Assembly: GCA_947177845.1 (NCBI GenBank)
Contig: CAMWVZ010000047.1
Location: 1-7,162 of the forward strand
Direction of reading: 5' to 3'
Source: an uncultured Bacteroidales bacterium
GTDB taxonomy: Bacteria > Bacteroidota > Bacteroidia > Bacteroidales > P3
Length of the DNA stretch: 7,162 bases
The notes beneath the pieces were generated by a model. It had not been told where the DNA came from and did not search any database. It saw only the letters and a program-made list of their open reading frames with translations. Shown here one piece after another: positions 1-7,162 of this stretch. Both the position numbers and the translations under genes were made by a program. Position 1 is the first letter of the stretch, and each line of letters begins with the position of its first letter.

Positions 1-2025
1 GAAAAGGACCCGTGGCTGTGGCCTATGGCGGACCGCATCGAGAAGCGGTACAACGACTATGTGCAGACCAAGTTGTGGATTGAGCGGGCGTGGGGCAGCC
101 TCTATGATTTCGCCTCCGCACATCACTACTTCGGGCTGCATTTCGATGCCGCCGCAAGGAAATGGACTTTCCGGGAGTGGCTGCCCCACGCCCGCCACGT
201 CTTCCTTACCGGCGACTTCAACCTTTGGGACCAAACCTCCCACCCCCTGCACCGCGTGCAAAAAGCCGACGGACCGTTCGGCAACATCGAAGGGGTGTGG
301 GAAATCGAAATCCCCGCGTCTTCCGCTCCCTCCCTCACCCACCTCTCCCGCTATAAAATCTACGTGCAGGACTGCAACGGCAAATGGGCGATGCGTATGC
401 CCGCCTACACTTTCCTTACCCAACAGGACGAAACGAACAAGGATTTCTGTGCCGTGGTGTGGCAACCCGAGAAACCTTTTCCTTGGCGCGACGCCGCTTT
501 CCGTAGCCCCGATTTTTCAAAAACCACGCCCCTTATCTACGAAGCGCATATCGGCATGGCGCAAGAGCGCGAAGGAGTGGGCACCTACCGCGAATTCACC
601 GAAAAGGTATTGCCCCGCGTCAAGGCCGGAGGCTATAATGTGTTGCAGTTGATGGCCGTGGCCGAACACCCCTACTACGGCAGTTTCGGATATCATGTGT
701 CTAATTTCTTCGCTCCCTCCTCGCGTTTCGGCACGCCCGACGACCTGCGTTCTTTGGTGCAGGAAGCGCATCGGGCGGGCATCAGTGTGGTGATGGACGT
801 GGTGCACGCGCACTTTGTAAAGAATTTCAACGAAGGGCTCGACAAGCTCGACGGCACCGACGACCTTTACAGCTATGGAGCACAGGCGGGTACACACCCG
901 CATTGGGATTCGCGCATGTTCAACTTCTCGCGCAACGAGGTGAGGCAATTCCTGCTTTCGAACCTGCGCTATTGGGTGGAGGAATTTCATTTCGACGGTT
1001 TCCGCTTCGACGGTGTTACGGCCATGATTTATTTTCACCGGGGCTACACAGATAATTTCGGCACCTACAAAAACTATTTCGGTGACCAAGTAGATAACAA
1101 CGCACTCATTTATTTGAGTTTGGCAAACGACCTCATCACCACGCTCAAACCCGAAACACATCTGAGCATGGCCGAGGAAGTGAGCGGTATGCCGGGTATG
1201 ACCGCCCCGACCCAAGAGGGCGGCATAGGTTTCAACTACCGTCTTTCCATGGGCATTCCCGACTTTTGGATTAAGCTCCTCAAGGAACGTCAAGATGAAG
1301 ATTGGGTGATGACGGAATTGTGGAGCACCGTGAACAACCGCCTTGCCAACGTGCCGCAAATCGCCTACGCCGAGAGCCACGACCAAGCTTTGGTGGGCGA
1401 TCAGACGCTGGCTTTCCGTTTGATGGGCGCCAAGATGTACGATGCCATGACCACCTTGCGCAACGACCCTGTGGTGGAGCGCGGCATCGCCCTGCACAAG
1501 ATGATCCGCCTGTTTTCGATGTTCGTGGGCGGGGAAGGCGGCGGTTGGCTCACTTTTATGGGCAATGAATTCGGACATCCCGAATGGATTGATTTTCCGC
1601 GCGAAGGAAACGGTTGGTCGTATCACTACGCCCGCCGACAATGGTCTTTGGCCGACGACGGTCTGCTCCGCTACCGTTTCTTGCAGGACTTCGACCGTGC
1701 CATGCTGGCCTTGGCCGCGAAAATCAACCTGCGCACCTGCGATTTCGCATGGTTGCTCCACATCGACGAAGAGGGAAAGACGCTCGCTTTCGATGTGGCG
1801 GGCGACTATGTCTTCGTGTTCAACTGGCACCCCGTGCAAAGCACGCCGAACTACGAAATTCCTGTGCGGCGCGAGGGAAAATACACCTTGCTCCTTGGCA
1901 GCGACGATACGTCTTTCGGAGGCTTCGGACGGGTGGCGCCGGGGGGCGAATACTTCACCAAGAACGGTAAGCTTTCGCTCTACAATATCAACCGCGCTGC
2001 ACAAGTTTTCTATCGGGTGGACTGA
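1..2025 (+). CDS. glgB: 1,4-alpha-glucan (glycogen) branching enzyme, 5' end cut by window edge
   Basis: This cytoplasmic enzyme cuts alpha-1,4 glucan chains and re-attaches them as alpha-1,6 branches during glycogen synthesis. Counting from the ATG at 25, an N-terminal CBM48-like beta domain (about residues 35-145) precedes a GH13 barrel. The four GH13 regions are visible: VVMDVVHAH with Asp258; GFRFDGVTAM with Arg327 and the nucleophile Asp329; MAEEVSG with the acid/base Glu384; and AESHDQ with Asp453. A C-terminal beta domain ends with SDDTSFGGFGRV. The wording around regions II and IV, plus NEFGHPEWIDFPREGNGWSY, is that of the eukaryote-like GH13_8 group, which is also found in Bacteroidota. 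The frame stays open from position 1 through EKDPWLWP, matching the conserved DPWL motif near the N-terminus of this family. The ATG at 25 is therefore probably internal, and a few residues lie outside the window. The family assignment is secure; only the true start is unknown. Confidence 0.95.
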   Translation, partial: EKDPWLWPMADRIEKRYNDYVQTKLWIERAWGSLYDFASAHHYFGLHFDAAARKWTFREWLPHARHVFLTGDFNLWDQTSHPLHRVQKADGPFGNIEGVWEIEIPASSAPSLTHLSRYKIYVQDCNGKWAMRMPAYTFLTQQDETNKDFCAVVWQPEKPFPWRDAAFRSPDFSKTTPLIYEAHIGMAQEREGVGTYREFTEKVLPRVKAGGYNVLQLMAVAEHPYYGSFGYHVSNFFAPSSRFGTPDDLRSLVQEAHRAGISVVMDVVHAHFVKNFNEGLDKLDGTDDLYSYGAQAGTHPHWDSRMFNFSRNEVRQFLLSNLRYWVEEFHFDGFRFDGVTAMIYFHRGYTDNFGTYKNYFGDQVDNNALIYLSLANDLITTLKPETHLSMAEEVSGMPGMTAPTQEGGIGFNYRLSMGIPDFWIKLLKERQDEDWVMTELWSTVNNRLANVPQIAYAESHDQALVGDQTLAFRLMGAKMYDAMTTLRNDPVVERGIALHKMIRLFSMFVGGEGGGWLTFMGNEFGHPEWIDFPREGNGWSYHYARRQWSLADDGLLRYRFLQDFDRAMLALAAKINLRTCDFAWLLHIDEEGKTLAFDVAGDYVFVFNWHPVQSTPNYEIPVRREGKYTLLLGSDDTSFGGFGRVAPGGEYFTKNGKLSLYNINRAAQVFYRVD

Positions 2026-2051
2026 AGCCGCTCCGATTACCGAAAATAGAC

Positions 2052-2059
2052 TAAATTTG
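2052..2059 (+). promoter_or_regulatory. Putative Bacteroidota -7 promoter element for radA-panC-parE
   Basis: TAAATTTG matches the Bacteroidota housekeeping sigma -7 consensus TAnnTTTG at every fixed base. It lies in the 54-nt gap between glgB and radA, 20 nt before the radA ATG, so transcription would start around 2064-2068 with a very short leader. No TTTG-like -33 element is visible at the expected distance (about 2028-2035), which weakens the call. It would be the only promoter inside the window for radA, panC and parE. Readthrough from glgB is also possible, as no terminator hairpin is evident in the gap. Confidence 0.55.
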
Positions 2060-2079
2060 CCCGATTTTTCAACAACTCC

Positions 2080-3468
2080 ATGGCGAAAACGAAAGTAAAA
2101 ACCGCTTTTTTCTGCAGTAATTGCGGCGCACAATCGCCCAAGTGGGTGGGACGTTGCCCCGCCTGCGGGGAATGGAACACCTATACCGAAGAGGTGATTG
2201 AACGGGAAAGCCGCTCCAACGGCTGGAACACCCCCGCGACAGCCTCTCGGAAGGGCTCCAAGGAATCCCGTCTCGTGCGCGACATCCAAACCGAAGAAAT
2301 CCAACGCATCGACACAGGCAACAACGAACTCAACCGTGTGCTGGGCGGAGGTTTGGTGCCGGGGTCTTTCGTGTTGGTGGGCGGTGAACCGGGCATAGGC
2401 AAATCGACCTTGATGTTGCAGGTGGCCTTGCAGATTCCGCACGGCAAGAAAGTGCTTTATGTGAGCGGGGAGGAAAGCGCACAGCAACTGCGTATGCGGG
2501 CCGAGCGCCTGGGGCTTACCGATAGCGGCTGCTTCATTCTCACCGAAACCGACATGGACGAGATTTTTGCCCAGACGCAAGCCGTCCAGCCCGATATTTT
2601 GGTGGCCGACTCCATTCAAACCCTCACCTCCTCCACCATAGAAGCCTCGGCGGGCAGCATCTCGCAAATCAAGGAATGCGCCGCCCTCTTCCAACGCTTC
2701 GCCAAAGAAACGGGCACCAGCGTGTTCGTGATAGGCCACATCACCAAAGACGGCAATATCGCAGGGCCAAAGCTTCTGGAACATATCGTCGACACCGTTC
2801 TGCACTTCGAAGGCGACCGCAACTACGGCTACCGCATCCTGCGCTCGGTGAAGAACCGTTTCGGGAGCACCAACGAAATCGGCATCTACGAAATGCAGAA
2901 CAATGGTTTGCGCGAGGTGAGCAACCCGAGTGAAATCCTGCTCTCGCAACGTGAGGAAAACCTCAGCGGCACGGCGGTGGCGGCCACTTTGGAGGGTCTG
3001 CGCCCCATGATTGTGGAGGTGCAGGCATTGGTGAGCCAAAGCGCCTACAACGTGGCGCAACGCTCGGCCACGGGCTTCGACATACGGAGGCTCAACATGC
3101 TCTTGGCGGTGCTGGAAAAACGCTGCGGCGCCAAATTGGCACAGAAAGACGTGTTCATCAACATAGCCGGCGGTCTGCGGGTAGACGACCCCGCCATCGA
3201 CCTGGCCGTTATCGCCGCCGTGTTGAGTTCGGGTCAGGATACGCCGCTCAACCCCAAGGATTGCTTCGCCGCCGAGGTAGGCCTCACCGGTGAGATACGC
3301 CCCGTCAGCCGCCTCGAACAACGCTTGGCCGAAGCCGAGAAATTAGGTTTTGAACGTGTGTTCGTTTCCAAATACGGGCTCAAGGGAATTCCTCCCAAAT
3401 ACAATTCGAAAATCGTGGCGGTGGGAAATCTCTTCGAGCTGTTTCAAAAAATATTTTCCGAAAAATGA
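2080..3468 (+). CDS. radA: DNA repair protein RadA (RecA-like branch-migration ATPase)
   Basis: RadA is a cytoplasmic ATPase of the RecA/DnaB-like fold that helps extend and resolve recombination intermediates. The 462-residue protein has the full family architecture and a normal length. A C4 zinc finger uses Cys12, Cys15, Cys26 and Cys29 (CSNCG...CPACGEW). The Walker A motif GEPGIGKST has Lys108, and a Walker B-like strand ILVADSIQ has Asp177. The RadA signature KNRFG is at 258-262, followed by a Lon-protease-like C-terminal domain (about 285-455). That domain lacks proteolytic function in the family. The ATG at 2080 places the zinc finger at the usual distance from the N-terminus, and there is no Shine-Dalgarno motif, as is common in Bacteroidota. 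The stop codon overlaps the panC start by 4 nt, so the two are probably translationally coupled. Nothing is missing or broken. Confidence 0.97.
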   Translation: MAKTKVKTAFFCSNCGAQSPKWVGRCPACGEWNTYTEEVIERESRSNGWNTPATASRKGSKESRLVRDIQTEEIQRIDTGNNELNRVLGGGLVPGSFVLVGGEPGIGKSTLMLQVALQIPHGKKVLYVSGEESAQQLRMRAERLGLTDSGCFILTETDMDEIFAQTQAVQPDILVADSIQTLTSSTIEASAGSISQIKECAALFQRFAKETGTSVFVIGHITKDGNIAGPKLLEHIVDTVLHFEGDRNYGYRILRSVKNRFGSTNEIGIYEMQNNGLREVSNPSEILLSQREENLSGTAVAATLEGLRPMIVEVQALVSQSAYNVAQRSATGFDIRRLNMLLAVLEKRCGAKLAQKDVFINIAGGLRVDDPAIDLAVIAAVLSSGQDTPLNPKDCFAAEVGLTGEIRPVSRLEQRLAEAEKLGFERVFVSKYGLKGIPPKYNSKIVAVGNLFELFQKIFSEK

Positions 3469-4316
3469 AAATCTGCACCACCAAAGACGAATTGCGCCGG
3501 AGTTTGAGCGCCTTGCGGAAAGGCGGGAAAAGCGTAGGCTTCGTGCCCACCATGGGCGCGCTCCACGAGGGACATGCCTCGCTCTTCAAGACCGCCCGCC
3601 GCGAGAACGATATATTTGTGGCGAGCGTGTTCGTCAACCCCATCCAGTTCAACAATCCCGACGACCTCAAGAACTATCCCCGCGATTTCGGGGCCGATAC
3701 CGAAATTCTGGAAGAAAACGGCTGTGATATTGTGTTTCACCCCTCTCCCGAAGAAATGTATCCCGAGGGAAGCAAGCCCGCAACCTACTCTTTCGGCGCT
3801 TTGGAAAGCGTTATGGAGGGAGCGCGGCGCCCCGGACACTTTGCGGGCGTAGGCGTGGTGGTGGGTATGCTTTTCGAACTCACCGAACCCACACGCGCCT
3901 ATTTCGGCGAAAAAGACTTTCAGCAGGTGGCCGTAATCCGCGACTTGGTACGGCAAATGGGCATAGACGTGCAGATTGTTTCCTGCCCTATCAAGCGCGG
4001 TGAGGACGGTTTGGCACTGAGCAGCCGCAACGCCCTCCTCACTCCCGAAAACCGCGCCAAAGCCCCCTTTATCTACGCCACGCTTTCGGCAAGTGCGGAA
4101 ATCGTGAACGCGCATCCGCAGACAACTTGCGCCGACATCAAAAAATTCGTGGAGGAAAGAATCGCCTCGCAAGCCGAAATGGAATTGGAATACTTTGAAA
4201 TTGCACATCCCGACACCCTGCAGACCGCCCCGGCCGACGCCCCGGCTCGAGGAAATGTAGGTTTTATCGTGGTGTGGATGGGCAAAGTTCGCCTTATCGA
4301 CAACATACGTTATTAA
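3465..4316 (+). CDS. panC: Pantothenate synthetase (pantoate--beta-alanine ligase)
   Basis: PanC joins pantoate and beta-alanine with ATP, through a pantoyl-adenylate, to make pantothenate (vitamin B5) for coenzyme A; it acts in the cytoplasm. The 283-residue length is typical. The HIGH-like motif PTMGALHEGH contains Met30, His34 and His37. Other family motifs are VFVNPIQFN (substrate pocket), PGHFAGV, GEKDFQQ with Lys150, Asp151 and Gln154, and the KMSKS-equivalent LSSRN at 185-189. The ATG at 3465 is embedded in the ATGA overlap with radA and gives a conventional N-terminus (MKICTTKDEL). parE begins 7 nt after the stop. The usual partner panD (aspartate decarboxylase, the source of beta-alanine) is not adjacent on either side, so it must be elsewhere or absent. 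All catalytic residues I can identify are kept, so I consider it active. Confidence 0.97.
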   Translation: MKICTTKDELRRSLSALRKGGKSVGFVPTMGALHEGHASLFKTARRENDIFVASVFVNPIQFNNPDDLKNYPRDFGADTEILEENGCDIVFHPSPEEMYPEGSKPATYSFGALESVMEGARRPGHFAGVGVVVGMLFELTEPTRAYFGEKDFQQVAVIRDLVRQMGIDVQIVSCPIKRGEDGLALSSRNALLTPENRAKAPFIYATLSASAEIVNAHPQTTCADIKKFVEERIASQAEMELEYFEIAHPDTLQTAPADAPARGNVGFIVVWMGKVRLIDNIRY

Positions 4317-4323
4317 AGAAACC

Positions 4324-6210
4324 ATGAGCGAAAATCAAACGGATATAGCCTTCAACGCCGCCGAATACAGCGACGATGCCATAAAGACCCTCAAGTGGAA
4401 CGAACACATCCGTCTGCGCCCCGGTATGTATATCGGAAAGCTGGGCGACGGTTCGAGTCAGGACGACGGTATCTACGTGCTTCTGAAAGAAGTGGTGGAC
4501 AACGCCATCGATGAGTTTGTCATGGGCAACGGAAAGACTATCGAAATCACCTTGAAAGAGAATACCGTTACCGTGCGCGACTACGGGCGCGGCATTCCTT
4601 TGGGCAAGGTGGTGGCCTGCGTGTCGGAAATGAATACGGGCGCCAAATACGACTCCAAGACCTTCAAGAAATCGGTAGGTCTGAACGGGGTGGGTACCAA
4701 AGCCGTCAACGCGCTTTCGAGCTGGTTTTTGGTGGAAAGCGTGCGCGACGGAGAGAAAAAACGGGCCGAATTCCTCAACGGTGCACTCGAAAAAGAAGAG
4801 TTGGTGAAGACGAACGAACGCAACGGCACCCGCGTGAGCTTCATCCCCGACGAACAGATGTTCGGCAACTATCACTTCATCGAAGACTATGTGGAGGCGA
4901 TGTTGTGGAATTACGCCTATCTCAACAAAGGCCTCACCATTCAATACAACAAGAATAAAATCAAGAGCGAAAACGGTCTTCGCGACCTCTTGATAAGCCG
5001 CATGGACGGCAATCCCCTCTACCCTATCGTGCATATCGAAGACGAGGATTTCGAATACGCCTTCACCCATGTGGATAAATTCTACGGCGAAGAGTATTAC
5101 AGTTTTGTGAACGGACAGCACACCACGCAGGGCGGCACGCATCAAAGCGCGTTCCGTGAGGCTTTCGCCAAAACCGTCAAGGAGTTCTACAAGAAAGACT
5201 ACGACACGGGCGACATCCGCACGGGTCTTATCGCGGCGGTGAGCGTCAAGGTGATAGAGCCTGTTTTCGAGAGTCAAACCAAGACCAAGCTCGGCTCCGT
5301 TTATATGGATAACAGCGAGGAAGCCCGCAAGGCCGACAACCGCGAGACGTTGCGCAACTATGTGATGACCTCGCTCAAGAAAAACCTCGACGACTATCTG
5401 CATATCAACGGCGATGTGGCCGAAGCCATGCAGCGCAAGATTATCGAAAGCGAGAAAGAGCGCAAGAGCATGGCCGACCTCAAGAAGATAAGCCGCGAAA
5501 GCGCCAAGAAAGTGAACCTGCACAACCGCAAGTTGCGCGACTGCCGCATTCACTACGATACCAACCACGATTTGCGTCTGCAAACCACTTTGTTCATCAC
5601 CGAGGGTGATTCGGCCACGGGAAGCATCACCAAGAGCCGCGACGCCAACACGCAGGCCGTTTTCTCGTTGCGCGGAAAGCCGCTCAACAGTTTCGGACTG
5701 AGCCGCAAGATTGTATACGAAAACGAGGAGTTCAACCTCCTGCAGGCGGCCTTGAACGCCGGCGACGACATCGAGAACCTGCGCTACAACAATATCGTCA
5801 TTGCTACCGATGCCGATGTGGACGGTATGCATATCCGTATGCTCCTGCTCACGTTCTTCCTACAGTTCTTTCCCGACATCGTGAAGGCGGGGCATCTGTA
5901 TATCCTGCAAACACCGCTTTTCCGCGTGCGCAACAAGCAAAAGACGTTCTATTGCTATAACGAGGACGAACGCGCCCAAGCCATAGAAACGCTGGGCGGA
6001 AAGCCCGAAATCACCCGATTCAAGGGTCTCGGCGAGATTTCGCCCGAGGAGTTCAAGGTGTTTATCGGCCCGCAGATGCGCCTCGACCCTGTCATCATGA
6101 AAAAAGATCAGGGAATAGGCGAAGCCATGGAATTCTTTATGGGAAAGAACACGCCCGACCGGCAGGGTTTCATCATGGAAAACCTCCGCACGGACATAGA
6201 CGTGGATTAG
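4324..6210 (+). CDS. parE: DNA topoisomerase IV subunit B (ParE type)
   Basis: ParE is the ATPase subunit that, with ParC, decatenates daughter chromosomes and relaxes supercoils. The N-terminal GHKL ATPase domain shows EVVDNAIDEF, with predicted catalytic Glu56 and Mg-binding Asn60, then GRGIPLG and GLNGVGTKAVNALSS. The transducer domain carries QGGTHQSAF, which includes the conserved QTK-region neighbourhood (SQTKTKLG). The TOPRIM domain has EGDSATGS with Glu427 and the metal-binding Asp496, Asp498 and Asp500 (TDADVDG). The tail contains FKGLGEISPEEF. The 628-residue length, the sequence LRGKPLNSFGL and the long match to LQTPLFRVRNK favour ParE of Bacteroidales over GyrB, though the two are close paralogues. 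It lies 7 nt after panC, probably as the last gene of the radA-panC-parE transcript. parC is not next to it: downstream lies a convergent unrelated gene. Confidence 0.93.
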   Translation: MSENQTDIAFNAAEYSDDAIKTLKWNEHIRLRPGMYIGKLGDGSSQDDGIYVLLKEVVDNAIDEFVMGNGKTIEITLKENTVTVRDYGRGIPLGKVVACVSEMNTGAKYDSKTFKKSVGLNGVGTKAVNALSSWFLVESVRDGEKKRAEFLNGALEKEELVKTNERNGTRVSFIPDEQMFGNYHFIEDYVEAMLWNYAYLNKGLTIQYNKNKIKSENGLRDLLISRMDGNPLYPIVHIEDEDFEYAFTHVDKFYGEEYYSFVNGQHTTQGGTHQSAFREAFAKTVKEFYKKDYDTGDIRTGLIAAVSVKVIEPVFESQTKTKLGSVYMDNSEEARKADNRETLRNYVMTSLKKNLDDYLHINGDVAEAMQRKIIESEKERKSMADLKKISRESAKKVNLHNRKLRDCRIHYDTNHDLRLQTTLFITEGDSATGSITKSRDANTQAVFSLRGKPLNSFGLSRKIVYENEEFNLLQAALNAGDDIENLRYNNIVIATDADVDGMHIRMLLLTFFLQFFPDIVKAGHLYILQTPLFRVRNKQKTFYCYNEDERAQAIETLGGKPEITRFKGLGEISPEEFKVFIGPQMRLDPVIMKKDQGIGEAMEFFMGKNTPDRQGFIMENLRTDIDVD

Positions 6211-6225
6211 AAGGGAAGAACGCGC
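6211..6225. other. 15-nt convergent junction between parE and the dehydrogenase gene
   Basis: Only 15 nt separate the two stop codons of these converging genes. I see no GC-rich hairpin followed by a T tract on either strand here, so no intrinsic terminator can be called. Transcripts from each side probably end inside the opposing gene or by a factor-dependent route, giving overlapping 3' ends. Confidence 0.5.
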
Positions 6226-7158
6226 TTAGTTCACCACATTGACGGGTTTGCCCGCAAAGAAGCTGATGATGTTGCCGAGAGCCTCCGCGCTCGTGGCCTC
6301 GCGCGTTTCGTGGGTGGCGGTGCCGATATGCGGCACCAAGACCACATTCGACAACGTATAGAGTTTTTCGTTCACCACGGGTTCCTTTTCGAACACATCC
6401 AATCCCGCCCCCGCGATTTGGCCGCTTTCCAAGGCCTCCGCCAAAGCCGCCTCGTCTACCACGGCACCCCTTGCTGTATTAATAAAAAAAGCGGAACTTT
6501 TCATCTTCTTGAATTCTTCCTCCCCTATCAAGTGCGTGTTCTGTGCGTTGAGCGGCACATGCACGCTCACCACATCCGCCTGCGCAAGCAGCGTATCCAT
6601 ATCCACCCGCCTGTATCCCGGCACTTCGGTATGGCGGTTGCAATACATCACATTCATGCCGAAAACCTCGGCTTTCTTGGCCAAATTCTGCCCGATACGC
6701 CCCATTCCGACAATGCCGAGCGTCTTGCCCTCCAAGGTGTGGCCGAGCGTGTCGGTTTTCCACAAGGCTTCTTTCTGCAAGCGAATCTTGATGTTCATCT
6801 CGCCGATGCGGCGGCAGACGGCCAGCATCAAGGCCATGGCGTGTTCGGCAGTGGGATTGCAGACCGCCTTGGGAGTATTGGTCACGGCAATGTTTTTGCT
6901 GCGGGCATAGGCCACGTCGATATTGTTGAAACCCGCCCCGAAATTGGAAATCAACTTGAGGTTACGCCCGGCATCGATTACTTCGTTGGGCACGGGGTCG
7001 GTGAAAAACGAAAGCAAGGCATCGTAGTCGGAAATCAACTCCCGCAGACGTTCGGGGTTAAACTTGTCCTGTCCCTCTTCGGGAAAAGTGAGCGTCCAAT
7101 CGGCCGGCACATTGGCGAAAGGCGACCGCGGAATCTGGTGGGCGATAAGTATTTTCAT
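6226..7158 (-). CDS. D-isomer-specific 2-hydroxyacid dehydrogenase (glyoxylate/hydroxypyruvate reductase-like)
   Basis: This is a cytoplasmic oxidoreductase that interconverts a 2-keto acid and a D-2-hydroxy acid using NAD(P)H. The 310-residue protein has the split substrate domain (about 1-98 and 284-310) around a Rossmann domain. The nucleotide loop is GMGRIG (Gly151, Gly153, Gly156). The catalytic triad is Arg230 (NTARG), Glu259 (VFEKEP) and His277 (PHIGTATHE), all intact. The end of the second beta strand reads CNRH instead of having an Asp, which in this family suggests NADPH rather than NADH. No ACT domain follows, so it is not a long-form SerA. I chose the ATG at 7158 (MKILIAHQIP, a usual family start). 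An in-frame TTG lies one codon upstream at the window edge, so a longer N-terminus cannot be excluded. The exact substrate is not readable from the sequence; glyoxylate, hydroxypyruvate, 3-phosphoglycerate and 2-ketogluconate are all possible. Confidence 0.93.
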   Translation of the reverse strand: MKILIAHQIPRSPFANVPADWTLTFPEEGQDKFNPERLRELISDYDALLSFFTDPVPNEVIDAGRNLKLISNFGAGFNNIDVAYARSKNIAVTNTPKAVCNPTAEHAMALMLAVCRRIGEMNIKIRLQKEALWKTDTLGHTLEGKTLGIVGMGRIGQNLAKKAEVFGMNVMYCNRHTEVPGYRRVDMDTLLAQADVVSVHVPLNAQNTHLIGEEEFKKMKSSAFFINTARGAVVDEAALAEALESGQIAGAGLDVFEKEPVVNEKLYTLSNVVLVPHIGTATHETREATSAEALGNIISFFAGKPVNVVN

Positions 7159-7162
7159 CAAC

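Noticed and set aside
2042..2070. Possible weak stem (GAAAA with TTTTC) in the glgB-radA gap as a glgB terminator
   Set aside because: It has only five A-T rich pairs around a 19-nt loop and no GC-rich stem; it also overlaps the promoter-like box.
517..3321. 934-codon minus-strand open frame, long enough to look like a gene
   Set aside because: It lies wholly over two well-recognised genes and the gap between them, is in register with their codons, shows no recognisable domain and has a His/Ala/Val/Gly-rich shadow composition.
3444..4325. 293-codon minus-strand open frame over panC
   Set aside because: It mirrors panC almost end to end; panC has all its catalytic motifs, and the antisense product resembles no family I know.
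4294..5832. 512-codon minus-strand open frame over parE
   Set aside because: It is in register with parE codons and explained by the same codon avoidance; there is no recognisable domain in the translation.
7159..7161. TTG as the start codon of the dehydrogenase
   Set aside because: The ATG directly after it gives the usual MKIL-type N-terminus. TTG would add a single residue and lies at the window edge, though it cannot be strictly excluded.
1..7162. Search for an undescribed system, mobile element, CRISPR array, RNA gene or repeat
   Set aside because: The window is filled by five recognisable core metabolic and DNA-maintenance genes; no direct or inverted repeats, tRNA-like folds, transposase or phage sequence, or unexplained gap over 54 nt was seen.

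Overview
The window looks like ordinary chromosomal DNA from a member of the Bacteroidota, most likely the order Bacteroidales. The grounds are a eukaryote-like (GH13_8 type) glycogen branching enzyme, a short ParE-type topoisomerase IV B subunit of 628 residues with the wording typical of Bacteroidales, no convincing Shine-Dalgarno sequences, and a TAnnTTTG-type -7 promoter element. The family or genus cannot be fixed from the sequence alone. The DNA is moderately GC-rich by eye, and its genes strongly avoid TTA, CTA and TCA codons.

Layout: (1) positions 1-2025, + strand, the 3' part of a glycogen branching enzyme gene (glgB) that is cut by the left edge; (2) a 54-nt gap carrying a perfect Bacteroidota -7 box just before radA; (3) a compact + strand cluster of radA (2080-3468), panC (3465-4316) and parE (4324-6210), with a 4-nt ATGA overlap and a 7-nt gap, almost certainly one transcript; (4) on the opposite strand and convergent with parE after 15 nt, a D-2-hydroxyacid dehydrogenase gene (6226-7158) whose start lies at the right edge. 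Coding density is close to complete, and no gap exceeds 54 nt.

The genes do not form a single pathway. RadA (recombination and repair) and ParE (chromosome decatenation) are both DNA-maintenance proteins. PanC, placed between them, makes pantothenate for coenzyme A. GlgB builds the branches of glycogen, and the dehydrogenase reduces a 2-keto acid, plausibly glyoxylate or hydroxypyruvate. All five proteins keep the catalytic motifs of their families, so all appear functional.

I found no mobile element, CRISPR array, RNA gene, phage gene, toxin-antitoxin pair or other accessory system, and nothing supports an undescribed biological system here. The most unusual feature is the set of very long antisense open frames (up to 934 codons), which are best explained by codon bias. 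The remaining observations concern gene order, the promoter, start-site corrections and probable NADPH use by the dehydrogenase.
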